From: Paludibacteraceae bacterium
Lineage (GTDB): Bacteria; Bacteroidota; Bacteroidia; Bacteroidales; Paludibacteraceae
Assembly (NCBI GenBank): GCA_905234685.1
Contig: CAJOIR010000006.1
Coordinates: forward strand, 1 to 64,000
DNA: 64,000 nucleotides
Direction: 5' to 3'
Position numbers and translations under genes: made by a program. This document shows positions 17,664-26,355 of the stretch, in pieces (position 1 is the first letter of the stretch; every line of letters starts with the position of its first letter). A model generated the notes under the pieces. The model worked only from the letters and a program-made list of their open reading frames with translations. It was not told the DNA's origin and ran no database searches.

Positions 17664-18503
17664 ATGGAACCTAATATACCACTTCTTGACTGTCCTTCCG
17701 ACTACTTGATTGGCGATGCCAGCGGTAAGATAATGAATGAATACGGACGTTTCCCGTGTAAAATCAAATGCGGAGTCTATGCTCTTATGGTCCGTGGAAC
17801 GGCCAAGGCTACACTTAACATTACCAAGATGGATTTCCGCCAGAACGACATGCTTCTCATCGAACCGGGCACTTTCCTTCTCATACACGAGTTCTCTGAA
17901 GATGCATTGGTATATTATGTCCTGTTCTCCTCTTCATTTCTCGACAAGTACTCCTATAGCGCACGTATATCCACGCAGACTCTCCACCTCAACTCCCCTA
18001 TTGTCCACCTCTCCGAAAGCGTGGCAAGTTGCCTTAACCATACTTTCTCACTCCTCCTCGAGGCTATCAACTGCGAACCGTCTCTCTTGAATACCGACAA
18101 GATGGTCCATGTTTTCAACATCTTCCAACTGTTCTATGTTGACTTCGCTAAACAGCAGTCGCCTTCGCCTGTGCGACCTTTGGACAGAAAGACAGAAGTG
18201 TATCAGGAATATCAGAAACTTGTCCTTGACCACTACAACGAGTGGCACCATGTTGCGGAATACGCTGAAGCGATGCGTCTCTCTTTGCCACACCTCTGCT
18301 CTACTGTGAAAGCGGCTTGTGGCAAGACGGCTGGTGACCTCATCAACGATGCAATTCTTACCGATGCTAAAGCACAACTGAAAATCACTAATCTGCAGGT
18401 CAAGGAGATTGCTATGTCGCTTGGATTTGATAATGTGGCGTTTTTCAACCGCTTCTTCAAGTCACATACAGGAACTACTCCCAAAGAATACAGGAAGAGT
18501 TAG
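17664..18503 (+). CDS. AraC family transcriptional regulator
   Basis: A 279-residue regulator. Residues 1 to ~140 form a cupin-like sensor domain (IKCGVYALMVRGTAKATLNI, then DMLLIEPGTFLLIHEF); residues ~175-275 carry the two-helix-turn-helix AraC domain with the signature IAMSLGFDNVAFFNRFFKSHTGTTPKEYR. I take the ATG at 17664 (MEPNIPL) because the frame's only earlier start is a TTG. The gene is monocistronic with its own promoter. The ligand and targets are not evident; the nearest genes are not an obvious catabolic operon. Confidence 0.92.
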   Translation: MEPNIPLLDCPSDYLIGDASGKIMNEYGRFPCKIKCGVYALMVRGTAKATLNITKMDFRQNDMLLIEPGTFLLIHEFSEDALVYYVLFSSSFLDKYSYSARISTQTLHLNSPIVHLSESVASCLNHTFSLLLEAINCEPSLLNTDKMVHVFNIFQLFYVDFAKQQSPSPVRPLDRKTEVYQEYQKLVLDHYNEWHHVAEYAEAMRLSLPHLCSTVKAACGKTAGDLINDAILTDAKAQLKITNLQVKEIAMSLGFDNVAFFNRFFKSHTGTTPKEYRKS

Positions 18504-18512
18504 TAGTCCTCT

Positions 18513-18545
18513 ATCCTAAGCTCATCCTAAGTTCATCCTAAGCTC
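18513..18545. repeat. three 11-bp tandem repeats (ATCCTAAGYTC)
   Basis: Three consecutive units ATCCTAAGCTC, ATCCTAAGTTC, ATCCTAAGCTC, starting 9 bp after the araC-type gene's stop; a further degenerate unit (AACTTGAGTCT) follows. Unit length equals about one helical turn. Confidence 0.85.
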
Positions 18546-18560
18546 AACTTGAGTCTACTC

Positions 18561-18584
18561 TCGCCTCGTCAACTGACGGGGCGA
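18561..18584. terminator. GC-rich hairpin between convergent genes
   Basis: TCGCCTCGTC (18561-18570) pairs with GACGGGGCGA (18575-18584), 10 bp with one G-T pair and a 4-base loop. It sits between the AraC-type gene and the converging DUF4294 gene. It lacks a U-tract on either strand, so it may be an RNA-stabilising or factor-dependent element. Confidence 0.5.
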
Positions 18585-18619
18585 CTTTCGGAATCTCGCT
18601 GATAAATGTCAACGTTCAA

Positions 18620-19219
18620 CTACAGTTGTCCTGCCTCTACCAGCAGGATGATACGTTCGGTTATCTTGTCTTTGTCGTTGCCGTCATATTCTTCTTTCAG
18701 GTCGTTGCCAACCAGTTTGGCTATACCTTGCCAGAAGTTGGCAACAAAAGAGCCTTTGTAGTATTTTATCACTTCGTATGAGGTCCTGCCTGACTCCCTG
18801 TCTATGAGCTTCATCAGCATTTGCCCTTGTGAGGCTGTCATCTGACGGAACTGGTCTTCGTATTGGTCATAAAGCACCTTCTCGTATCGTTTCCAGAACT
18901 TGCGTTGCTCGCGCTTTGTCATGCGCGACATCACCTTGTCGGTCTTTATCATTTCCTTGTTCAGTATCTTGGCGATAGGAAGAGTCTTCTTCACGTCACG
19001 TACCGTACGCCAGTAGAATCGCTCTTGTTTCTTGTTCTTGAACTTCATCTTGGGAAACACATACACATCATGAAGGTAGGCAAGAAACAGCGTGTCGCCG
19101 TTGCTGATGCTTACTGCAAGCGAGTCTATGTGAGCCTCCTTCTGCATGTCTGCTTTCGCCTCTAATACGAACAACGACAGGCTCGCTATCAATGCAATAT
19201 GAAGAATCCGTTGTCTCAT
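18620..19219 (-). CDS. DUF4294 family secreted protein
   Basis: A 199-residue protein with signal peptide (MRQRILHIALIASLSLFVLEAKA). The mature part carries the DUF4294 signatures: RFYWRTVRDVKKTLPIAKIL, the SQGQMLMKLIDRESGRTSYEVIKYYKG block, FWQGIAKLVGNDLKEEYD and a closing Ile/Val-rich helix. DUF4294 is found almost only in Bacteroidota; no function is known to me. I chose the ATG at 19219 since longer starts add a polar leader before the signal peptide. Its promoter's -7 box ends only 8 bp before this ATG, so the mRNA may have almost no leader. Confidence 0.85.
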   Translation of the reverse strand: MRQRILHIALIASLSLFVLEAKADMQKEAHIDSLAVSISNGDTLFLAYLHDVYVFPKMKFKNKKQERFYWRTVRDVKKTLPIAKILNKEMIKTDKVMSRMTKREQRKFWKRYEKVLYDQYEDQFRQMTASQGQMLMKLIDRESGRTSYEVIKYYKGSFVANFWQGIAKLVGNDLKEEYDGNDKDKITERIILLVEAGQL

Positions 19220-19226
19220 CTGCTTG

Positions 19227-19256
19227 CAAAGATACAACATTTGTGCCAATTACAAA
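19227..19256 (-). promoter_or_regulatory. promoter of the DUF4294 gene, nearly leaderless
   Basis: On the minus strand TTTG (complement of 19253-19256) and TATCTTTG (complement of 19227-19234), gap 18 bp. The predicted RNA start falls within about 4 nt of the ATG at 19219. Confidence 0.7.
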
Positions 19257-19271
19257 AAAGTACTACCTTTG
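19240..19271 (+). promoter_or_regulatory. cca promoter
   Basis: TTTG at 19240-19243 and TACCTTTG at 19264-19271, gap 20 bp, about 25 bp before the cca ATG. It overlaps the divergent DUF4294 promoter, so the two may compete for polymerase. Confidence 0.75.
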
Positions 19272-19295
19272 CAGTGCAAATTTGTGTGACATTCA

Positions 19296-20714
19296 ATGGT
19301 TATCAACTCGGAAAAATTGCAGACTCCCGTCTTCCGTCTTGTTGGCGAAGAGGCTGACAGGCTCGGTCTTGAGTGTTATGTCATTGGAGGCTGGGTGCGT
19401 GACTTGTTGCTCCATCGCCCGTCTAAGGACATCGATGTAGTAGTCGTCGGCTCAGGCATCTCACTCGCCGAAGCTGTGGCAAAACGTCTTGGCAGGTCGG
19501 CACATCTGGCTGTATTCCGAACTTACGGCACTGCGCAGGTTAAGCACCGTGACATCGAACTTGAGTTCGTGGGGGCACGTCGTGAGAGTTACCGCCATGA
19601 GAGCCGCAATCCCATCGTTGAGAATGGCACTCTTGAGGAGGACCAGAACCGTCGCGACTTCACTATCAATGCACTTGCCATCTGTCTTAATGCCGACAGG
19701 TTCGGTGAGTTGCTCGACCCCTTTGGCGGCATTGGTGACCTCGAAGACTGTACTATTCGTACACCGCTTGATCCCGACATCACCTTTTCCGATGACCCGC
19801 TGCGTATGATGCGAGGAATACGCTTCGCTTCGCAACTCGGCTTCTCTCTTGCTCCCGATACCTTCGATGCTATTGCGCGCAACCGTGAGCGCATCAACAT
19901 CATTACACGTGAGCGTATTGCTGACGAATTGAACAAGATTATGCTCTCTTGTCGTCCCTCTGTCGGCTGGAAACTGCTTGACAGAACAGGATTGCTTACA
20001 ATCATTTTCCCTGAACTGGCTGAGTTGAAAGGTGTGGAGACAAAAGACGGCAGAGGACATAAGGATGTCTTCTTGCACACTTTGCAGGTCTTGGACAACG
20101 TGGCGGAGAATTCCGACAGTCTCTGGCTTCGATGGGCGGCGTTGCTGCATGACTTAGGCAAACCAAAGTCCAAACAGTGGGAACCGGGTGTCGGGTGGAC
20201 TTTTAGAAACCACAATTATATAGGCGCACGCATGATACCGCGTATCTTCAAGAAGATGAAATTGCCGCAGAACGAGAAGATGGACTATGTAGTCAAGATG
20301 GTTGACCTCCACATGCGTCCTATCAACCTTATTGAAGACACTGTCACCGACAGCGCTGTTCGCCGTCTGCTCTTTGAAGCCGGTGATGACATCGAAGACC
20401 TCATGCTGTTATGCAATGCTGACATCACCTCCCGCAACGAGGACAAGGTGCGCCGTTATCATCAGAACTACGAACTTGTCCGTCAGAAGATGCGCGACAT
20501 CGAGGAGAAAGACCGTATTCGTAATTTCCAGCCGCCTGTCAGGGGAGAGGAGATTATGCAACTGCTGCACCTTGAGCCATGCAACACTGTCGGAGAACTC
20601 AAGTCTGCTATCAAGGACGCCATCCTCGATGGCATCATACCCAACGAATACGAGCCCGCAAAGCAGTACCTGCTGCAACTCGCAAAAGAGAAAGGGCTGA
20701 CAGTTGAGAATTGA
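19296..20714 (+). CDS. cca: CCA-adding tRNA nucleotidyltransferase with HD domain
   Basis: Class II nucleotidyltransferase that adds or repairs the 3' CCA end of tRNAs; both tRNAs in this window lack an encoded CCA, consistent with need for it. The 472-residue protein shows the family core GGWVRDLLL followed by KDIDVVVVG (the two metal-binding Asp), RRESYRHESRNP and RRDFTINAL, then LRMMRGIRFASQLGF and a C-terminal HD phosphohydrolase domain with RWAALLHDLGKPK. It is followed by a repeat-filled spacer with no clear terminator. Confidence 0.95.
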   Translation: MVINSEKLQTPVFRLVGEEADRLGLECYVIGGWVRDLLLHRPSKDIDVVVVGSGISLAEAVAKRLGRSAHLAVFRTYGTAQVKHRDIELEFVGARRESYRHESRNPIVENGTLEEDQNRRDFTINALAICLNADRFGELLDPFGGIGDLEDCTIRTPLDPDITFSDDPLRMMRGIRFASQLGFSLAPDTFDAIARNRERINIITRERIADELNKIMLSCRPSVGWKLLDRTGLLTIIFPELAELKGVETKDGRGHKDVFLHTLQVLDNVAENSDSLWLRWAALLHDLGKPKSKQWEPGVGWTFRNHNYIGARMIPRIFKKMKLPQNEKMDYVVKMVDLHMRPINLIEDTVTDSAVRRLLFEAGDDIEDLMLLCNADITSRNEDKVRRYHQNYELVRQKMRDIEEKDRIRNFQPPVRGEEIMQLLHLEPCNTVGELKSAIKDAILDGIIPNEYEPAKQYLLQLAKEKGLTVEN

Positions 20715-20847
20715 TAGTGGAAATCTAACAATCGAACACTCAAATACTCATCTTACCAATCGGACAGAAGAACCTAATTCCATAGTTCCCCAATTAGACA
20801 GTTCCACAATTCCCCCTTAGCCTCTTAACCTCTTAACCTTTCAGTCC
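20715..20847. repeat. spacer built of decayed short repeats
   Basis: Between convergent cca and the propeller-like gene the DNA consists of near-repeats of motifs such as ATAGTTCCCCAATTAG, CAGTTCCACAATTCC and CTCTTAACCTCTTAACC. Very similar text recurs at 31845-31890 and, inverted, at about 46348-46364. No gene or clear terminator is seen. Confidence 0.55.
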
Positions 20848-21945
20848 TTATTCCAGGTTCCCGACTTTCTGCCCTTGCAGCGAATACAGTTGCTTTTTGT
20901 TTTTGATGAATAGTTGTCCGTTCATCATTACTATGTGGCTCTCGCTCTTCTTCTCTGCTGCCACGTATTCTACTGCTGTCGCGTTGCTGTTTCTGTATTT
21001 GTAGATGGGTGGCTCGCCGTCATCGTCGCTGGTAGTGTAGAAGGTGGTTGTGTCAAGCCAGCATATAGCCTCACCCTGCCATTCCTCTTTGTATGCTTCT
21101 ATTTCCAAAGGTTGGCGTTTCAGGGTCTCGCTCAGGTCCTCGTCACCATCTCTTTCCCATATCAGGGTTACCGAGAGGCTCGAAATGTTGTTGTTGTGAT
21201 TCTTTATCAGCACACGGCTGCCGTCAGGCGATATATCTGCTCCGGTAACAAGGTGGAAACCGTGCTTCCCGTCTTCGCCGAGGTCGCTCTTTACACCGAG
21301 GTCACATACCTTTGTCATAGTCTGTATGCCGGTGTACTCCGTGCTCATTGGCAGGCTGTAAACAGTGCAGACATCATAATACACCTTGGTGATGACATAT
21401 ATCGTCTGTGTCAGGTTGTCGTACATCATAGCTTCTGCATTATGCTTGCCGTCTGGGTATTCGTAGCGTATGGTGTCTGCCTTGATGGTCTGCTTGTTGC
21501 CTGTGGTCGAAGGTATCTCAGGCTCCTCAAAGTATATGATGTAATACTTTCCGGTAGTCTCGTTGTTGTCGCCGAAAGCACCTACAAACAGGTAGTTCTT
21601 GCCTTCATACACTCCACCGCACATGTCTTCCCAGTCTCCTCTTGAGGCTATGCCGGTAAAGGAGAGCCTCAGGTAACTCGATTCACCCTTTTCAGTGGTG
21701 GCTACTACATTCTTGTAGTCGTCACTTTCCATCCACAGATACCCGGGTGTCACTCTTGAGCAGGCAATACCCGATATCTCGGGCAGTGACATCGTCTTTT
21801 TCACTGTGCCGCATTGCGAACGCTTGAATTCCTTACTCAAAAGCAATGTGTCGCCATTGTAGAGTATTGTCGGTGACTTCGCTTCTGTTGTAGCGGCTGT
21901 CATCATTGCCGCTGTCATTGCTAATACAAGATACAGATTTCTCAT
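20848..21945 (-). CDS. secreted propeller-like protein, downstream copy of a tandem pair
   Basis: A 365-residue protein with a signal peptide (cleavage near TTEAKS). It is clearly a paralogue of the upstream gene, sharing LPEISGIACSRVTPGYLWM, GDWEDMCGGVYEGKNYLFVGAFGDN, PDGKHNAEAMMYD and GADISPDGSRVLIKNHNN. The DWED...GDN pattern and repeated blades suggest a beta-propeller like the poorly characterised calcium/phytase-like esterase families. The end reads LYSLQGQKV, similar to the short C-terminal motifs of Bacteroidota secreted proteins. Function unknown. 19 bp separate it from the upstream copy. Confidence 0.78.
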   Translation of the reverse strand: MRNLYLVLAMTAAMMTAATTEAKSPTILYNGDTLLLSKEFKRSQCGTVKKTMSLPEISGIACSRVTPGYLWMESDDYKNVVATTEKGESSYLRLSFTGIASRGDWEDMCGGVYEGKNYLFVGAFGDNNETTGKYYIIYFEEPEIPSTTGNKQTIKADTIRYEYPDGKHNAEAMMYDNLTQTIYVITKVYYDVCTVYSLPMSTEYTGIQTMTKVCDLGVKSDLGEDGKHGFHLVTGADISPDGSRVLIKNHNNNISSLSVTLIWERDGDEDLSETLKRQPLEIEAYKEEWQGEAICWLDTTTFYTTSDDDGEPPIYKYRNSNATAVEYVAAEKKSESHIVMMNGQLFIKNKKQLYSLQGQKVGNLE

Positions 21946-21964
21946 AATATTCGGGTTATAGTGT

Positions 21965-23068
21965 TTATAGTGTTACTTCTTCTCCTGTCAGTGTATACGT
22001 CTTGCCCTCTTTCTGGATATACAGGGTGCCGTTGTGTAGTGTCATTTGTTTGTTGGGCGAAGCAGGTGCCTCTATGTCCTCAACTGCTGTGGAGTACTCG
22101 CTCGTGTATCTGTAAACAGGTGGGTCTCCTTCGCTGTCGCTGGTGGTGAAGAACATGTAGTTGTCAAGCCAGCATATTGCTTCTCCCTGCCATTCAAGCC
22201 TGTATGCGGATATTTCCAATGGTTGGCGCTTCAGTGTCTCTGCTATGTCTTCATTGCCTTCTCTCTCCCATATAAGTGTTGCCGTCATACCCGTCTTAGT
22301 GTTGTTGTGGTTTTTTATTAGAATGCGGCTGCCGTCAGGCGAGATGTCTGCGCCTGTTACCAGATGAAAACCTCTGTCGGGTTTTGCACCTTCACCAAGG
22401 TCTGATTTCACACCAAGCGTACATACTTGTGTCAGAGTCTGCATTTCTGTGCCGTAGTCAAGACGCATAGGCAGCGAATATACCACAGGAACATCATAAT
22501 ATACCTTGGTTATCACATACAGAGTCTGCGATATGTTGTCATACATCAGTGCCTCTGCGTTGTGCTTCTTGCCGTCTGGATACTGATAACTGATCGAAGA
22601 TGCCTGTATCGTTTTCACAGAACCCGGCTCCGAGGGTATCTCAGGCTCTTCGAAATAGTGGATGTAATACTCACCGTCTGTCTCGTCGTTGTCACCAAAT
22701 GCACCTACAAACAGGTAGTTCTTGCCTTCATACACTCCTCCGCACAGGTCTTCCCAGTCCCAGCGTGTGTGTTTAAGTTTGAGGTTGAGGGTAACCTGAC
22801 ATACGTCTCCTTTCGTTGTTGTGGCTACAATCTGGTTCTCTTTCTCTATTTCATCACTCTGCATCCACAGGTAGCCCGGAGTCACCCTTGAGCATGCAAT
22901 ACCCGACACTTCGGGTATCAGAATCGATGTCTTCAGTGTGCCGCATTGTTTGCGCTTGAACTCGTCCGTGAGTTGCAGAGTGTCACCGTTGAACACTATT
23001 ACTGGCGCTGCCGACGCAGATGTCAACAGGGCAAGCAAAACGAAAGATAATATAAATGTCTTTTTCAT
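21965..23068 (-). CDS. secreted propeller-like protein, upstream copy of a tandem pair
   Basis: A 367-residue protein with signal peptide (MKKTFILSFVLLALLTSASA). Same architecture as its downstream neighbour: VSGIACSRVTPGYLWMQSDE, RWDWEDLCGGVYEGKNYLF, GADISPDGSRILIKNHNN, WQGEAICWLDNYMFFTTSD and a C-terminal TYTLTGEEV. The two copies diverge throughout but keep the Asp/Trp/Gly positions, so both are probably functional and the duplication is old. A TACTTTTG -7 box on the minus strand (complement of 23109-23116) lies ~40 bp upstream. Confidence 0.78.
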   Translation of the reverse strand: MKKTFILSFVLLALLTSASAAPVIVFNGDTLQLTDEFKRKQCGTLKTSILIPEVSGIACSRVTPGYLWMQSDEIEKENQIVATTTKGDVCQVTLNLKLKHTRWDWEDLCGGVYEGKNYLFVGAFGDNDETDGEYYIHYFEEPEIPSEPGSVKTIQASSISYQYPDGKKHNAEALMYDNISQTLYVITKVYYDVPVVYSLPMRLDYGTEMQTLTQVCTLGVKSDLGEGAKPDRGFHLVTGADISPDGSRILIKNHNNTKTGMTATLIWEREGNEDIAETLKRQPLEISAYRLEWQGEAICWLDNYMFFTTSDSEGDPPVYRYTSEYSTAVEDIEAPASPNKQMTLHNGTLYIQKEGKTYTLTGEEVTL

Positions 23069-23116
23069 ATATGATATTGTTTTTGGGTTATCCGCTTGTT
23101 ATTAAGCACAAAAGTA

Positions 23117-23340
23117 CTATTTGACATCTTATTCTGCCAAGTTTTCATGACATAATTTGCTGATTGTGCCTTTGGGTAATTGTTCAAAATACTGATAGTA
23201 TTGTCATATATGTATATTTTACAGTGGGTTATGTAATACGGCAAAGCCTTTCGTTTCGCAACCTTTCGCAATTACATGGCTTTTGAGGTATTGTTACAGA
23301 CATCATATTATCTTAAATAAAAATAGAAAAATGCATTTTC
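23117..23340. other. AT-rich spacer with no gene seen
   Basis: Between the divergent propeller-like gene and tRNA-Asn. It holds a small palindrome (ATACT-GAT-AGTAT) and a pair of CTTTCG-containing near-repeats, but no open frame, RNA or promoter I can support. Confidence 0.5.
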
Positions 23341-23343
23341 TTC

Positions 23344-23374
23344 TTGTGTATGTAAAATGTTTGCTTTACCTTTG
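23344..23374 (+). promoter_or_regulatory. tRNA-Asn promoter
   Basis: TTG at 23344-23346 and TACCTTTG at 23367-23374, gap 20 bp. It is followed by CACCCGCTTTCG, a GC-rich start region shared with the tRNA-Met promoter. Confidence 0.75.
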
Positions 23375-23397
23375 CACCCGCTTTCGAAAAGAAAGAA

Positions 23398-23471
23398 GCT
23401 TCCTTAGCTCAGTCGGTTAGAGCATCTGACTGTTAATCAGGGGGTCCTAGGTTCAAGTCCTAGAGGGAGCG
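23398..23471 (+). tRNA. tRNA-Asn (GTT)
   Basis: A 74-nt cloverleaf. Acceptor GCTTCCT pairs with AGGGAGC (one G-T), the D-arm is GCTCAGTCGGTTAGAGC, the anticodon stem-loop CTGACTGTTAATCAG presents GTT, and the T-arm is CTAGG-TTCAAGT-CCTAG. The discriminator is G, as expected for Asn tRNAs. CCA is not encoded. Confidence 0.97.
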
Positions 23472-23474
23472 CAT

Positions 23475-23513
23475 GAGAGATTGCTGAATATGGCAGTCTC
23501 TCTTATTTTTTTT
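23475..23513 (+). terminator. terminator after tRNA-Asn
   Basis: GAGAGATTGC (23475-23484) pairs with GCAGTCTCTC (23493-23502) with one wobble, followed by a run of eight T after TTA. Confidence 0.85.
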
Positions 23514-23546
23514 GTGTCAAAGATATGATTTTTCGGAAATATATAT

Positions 23547-23554
23547 TATCTTTG
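23547..23554 (+). promoter_or_regulatory. -7 box of the pfkB-type kinase operon
   Basis: TATCTTTG at 23547-23554, 33 bp before the kinase ATG and just after the tRNA terminator. The -33 element is weak. Confidence 0.65.
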
Positions 23555-23586
23555 CACCAAATATTCTCATAACACTATCTTTTCTT

Positions 23587-24585
23587 ATGAAAAAAGTATT
23601 AGGCTTGGGTAATGCTCTTACTGACATCTTGTTGCAGGTGTCGGAAGATGACCTGAGAGAATTGGGTCTGCCCAAAGGCAGTATGAATCTTATTGACTTC
23701 GACACCGCCATGCAGGTGCAAAACCGCTTTATCAGTGTAAGAAAGACAATGGTTGCTGGCGGCAGTGCTTCCAACACTATAAACGGAATAGCTGCTCTTG
23801 GTGGTAAGGCTGCTTTCTTTGGCAAACTCGGTAACGACGAGGTCGGAGATTTCTACCGTGCTGACCTTGCAAAAAACGGTGTGCAGCCGATATTGTTGCC
23901 ATCGTCATTGATGTCAGGTTGCTGCACTGTGCTTATCACTCCTGACGGAGAACGCACTTTCTGCACTTATCTCGGAGCTTCTGCTGACTTGCGTACAGAA
24001 GATATCCGTCCGGAGAACTTCCTCGGCTATGACATCTTTCATATAGAGGGCTATATGGTTCAGAACCATAACCTGATTAAGAAAGCACTACGTCTTGCCA
24101 AAGAGGCAGGCATGCTGGTTAGTATCGACCTTGCTTCATATAATGTTGTGGAGGACAACAGAGACTTCCTCGAAGGTCTTATAAAGCAATATGTGGATAT
24201 AGTATTCGCAAACGAGGACGAGAGTTATGCGTACACACGTCTGCAGCCTGAAGAGGCCGTTAATACCATAGCACAGCAGTGCGAGATAGCTGTTGTGAAA
24301 GTAGGCAGAAAAGGTTCTTATGTGCAGCGTGGCGAAGAACACTGCCATATAGGCGCCATTACGTCGCAGTGCCTCGACTCTACCGGAGCAGGCGACTTGT
24401 ATGCGGCAGGTTTCCTTTACAGCTTGAGCAACGGCTTCGACATCAGGCGTTGTGCCGAGATAGGCACGCTGGCTGCAGGGCGCGTGGTTGAGATTGTGGG
24501 TACCAAGTTGTCTGAGGAGACTTGGGACGAGATACGCCGTCTCTGTGCCTTGTATCGAGGCTTCATGATGATGGCAGGTATATAA
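23587..24585 (+). CDS. PfkB family carbohydrate/nucleoside kinase
   Basis: A 332-residue ribokinase-family kinase. The N-terminal motif is GGSASNTINGIAALGG and the C-terminal catalytic motif is DSTGAGDLYAAGF with the catalytic Asp. FGKLGNDEVGDFYRADL and NEDESYAYT are typical of the adenosine kinase-like branch rather than fructokinases, and this subgroup is commonly annotated as adenosine kinase in Bacteroidota; the substrate is not proven. I chose the ATG at 23587 (MKKVLGLGNALTD) since the upstream extension runs through the promoter. First gene of a five-gene run with plsC, ddl, a prenyl synthase and an unknown. Confidence 0.88.
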   Translation: MKKVLGLGNALTDILLQVSEDDLRELGLPKGSMNLIDFDTAMQVQNRFISVRKTMVAGGSASNTINGIAALGGKAAFFGKLGNDEVGDFYRADLAKNGVQPILLPSSLMSGCCTVLITPDGERTFCTYLGASADLRTEDIRPENFLGYDIFHIEGYMVQNHNLIKKALRLAKEAGMLVSIDLASYNVVEDNRDFLEGLIKQYVDIVFANEDESYAYTRLQPEEAVNTIAQQCEIAVVKVGRKGSYVQRGEEHCHIGAITSQCLDSTGAGDLYAAGFLYSLSNGFDIRRCAEIGTLAAGRVVEIVGTKLSEETWDEIRRLCALYRGFMMMAGI

Positions 24586-24607
24586 TTGAAAGTTTGGTTT
24601 TTTTGAC

Positions 24608-25330
24608 ATGAAACATATTGTTCAGTTCTTTTATATCATTTGGCAGTGGTTTGTTGCATTGCCTGTGTTTGCAGTGATAACGTTGTTCACGGCTGTTACT
24701 ACCATGATATTCGTTCATTGGCGTAACAGCGAGTGGTTGCACCGTATTCAGCAGTTCTGGTCACGCAGTTTCTTCTACCTGCTGTTTGTGCCGGTAGAAA
24801 TATCAGGCACAGAGAACATTCGCCATGGGCAGTCCTATGTCTTTGTCAGCAACCATCAGTCAATGGCAGACGTGTTTCTTGTGTATGGTTGGCTGCCTGT
24901 CATTTTCAAATGGGTGATGAAGCAGGAACTCCGCAAAATACCTTTCGTAGGTAGTGCTTGTGCTGCTGCCGGGCATATCTTCCTCGAGCGGGGCAGAACA
25001 AAGTCGGTCGTCTCTACTGTCAAGAAGGCGGAGAGTGTACTGCATGACGGTGTGTGCGTGGTCATTTTTCCTGAAGGCACTCGCACAAGAGACGGCAGTG
25101 TCGGCCGCTTCAAACGGGGTGCATTTGGCATAGCTGAAGACCTTGGATTACCCGTAATACCCATATCACTCACCAACTGCTACGAACTTATGCCTAAAGG
25201 CAGGTTCTATGCTAAGCACTGCAAGGTCCGTATGCATGTGGGCAAAGAAGTCTCTCTCACTAACTTTGCCGGTCAGGATGAGGCTATCAGCCGCATACGC
25301 GAAGAGGTGATAGCAGGTATAGGTGTCTGA
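24608..25330 (+). CDS. plsC: 1-acyl-sn-glycerol-3-phosphate acyltransferase
   Basis: Membrane enzyme that adds the second acyl chain to make phosphatidic acid. The 240-residue protein has an N-terminal membrane helix (residues ~5-40) and the acyltransferase motifs SNHQSMAD (the NHxxxxD catalytic box), ERGRTKS, and FPEGTRTRDGSVGRFKRGAFGIA in pieces, then VIPISL. This is the standard PlsC set and length. Promoter-less and 22 bp behind the kinase gene, so likely in its operon. The partner for lysolipid supply, an LplT-like MFS, is at 15929. Confidence 0.93.
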   Translation: MKHIVQFFYIIWQWFVALPVFAVITLFTAVTTMIFVHWRNSEWLHRIQQFWSRSFFYLLFVPVEISGTENIRHGQSYVFVSNHQSMADVFLVYGWLPVIFKWVMKQELRKIPFVGSACAAAGHIFLERGRTKSVVSTVKKAESVLHDGVCVVIFPEGTRTRDGSVGRFKRGAFGIAEDLGLPVIPISLTNCYELMPKGRFYAKHCKVRMHVGKEVSLTNFAGQDEAISRIREEVIAGIGV

Positions 25331-25382
25331 AAAACTAATATTGGAATCTTCAAACAGGGCATTGCCCGTTCAAATCAACAAT

Positions 25383-26354
25383 ATGAAACGTAACATAGCA
25401 ATAGTTGCTGGAGGTTACACCTCGGAGCATGAAGTGTCACTCCGTAGTGCGGCGGGAATCATGTCATTTCTCGACAAGGAGAGGTATAGTGCTCTTATAG
25501 TGGTCATAAGTGAAAACAAGTGGGAAGTTATAGTTGGGGACGCTCGTCTGCCGATTGACAAGAATGACTTCTCCTATACTCTCAATGGTGAGCATCATCT
25601 GTTCGACTATGCCTACATAACCATACACGGGGCACCCGGCGAAAACGGTCTGCTTCAAGGTTACTTCGACATGCTCGGCATACCTTATTCATGCTGTGAC
25701 GTGCTCTCTGCCTCTATAACATACAACAAGTTTACCTGCAACCACTACCTTAATGCCTTCGGTATAAACATAGCCAAGTCGTTGCTTCTGCGCAAGGGAG
25801 AGACTATAAGCAACGAGCGTGTGGTTGAGGAGATTGGCTTGCCTTGTTTCATCAAGAGCAATGTTGGCGGAAGCAGCTTCGGATGCACCAAGGTAAAGAC
25901 CGTTGACGACATACAACCTGCTGTCAGTCTTGCCTTCAATGAGGGTGATGAAGTCATCATCGAGGCTTTCATGAAGGGCACTGAGGTCACCAGTAGTGTG
26001 TATAAAACGAAAACTAAAGCAGTGGCATTCCCCTTGACGGAGGTGGTGTCACACAACGAGTATTTCGACTACAAGGCTAAGTACAACGGTGAGTCTGACG
26101 AGATAACGCCTGCTCGTATTTCTAAGGAACTCACAGAACAAATACAGCAGACCACATTGCGAATATACGACATCCTTGGTTGCAGCGGAATCATTCGTAC
26201 TGACTATATCATTCTCGAAAACGGGCAGGTAAACCTTATGGAGGTTAACACCACACCCGGTATGACTGCTACCAGCTTCATTCCGCAGCAGGTAAGAGCG
26301 GCTGGGGTTGACATAAAAGATGTATTGACCGACATCATAGAAGACAGTTTCTGA
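25383..26354 (+). CDS. ddl: D-alanine--D-alanine ligase
   Basis: ATP-grasp enzyme that makes the D-Ala-D-Ala dipeptide for peptidoglycan. The 323-residue protein begins MKRNIAIVAGGYTSEHEVSLRSA (ATP-grasp N-terminal motif in part), has HGAPGENGLLQGYFDMLGIPYSCCD, the ATP-binding FIKSNVGGSSFGCTKV, and the metal-binding end LMEVNTTPGMTATSF. The ATG at 25383 is preferred; an in-frame GTG 60 nt upstream would overlap plsC and extends past the family's usual start. Confidence 0.95.
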   Translation: MKRNIAIVAGGYTSEHEVSLRSAAGIMSFLDKERYSALIVVISENKWEVIVGDARLPIDKNDFSYTLNGEHHLFDYAYITIHGAPGENGLLQGYFDMLGIPYSCCDVLSASITYNKFTCNHYLNAFGINIAKSLLLRKGETISNERVVEEIGLPCFIKSNVGGSSFGCTKVKTVDDIQPAVSLAFNEGDEVIIEAFMKGTEVTSSVYKTKTKAVAFPLTEVVSHNEYFDYKAKYNGESDEITPARISKELTEQIQQTTLRIYDILGCSGIIRTDYIILENGQVNLMEVNTTPGMTATSFIPQQVRAAGVDIKDVLTDIIEDSF

Positions 26355-26355
26355 T

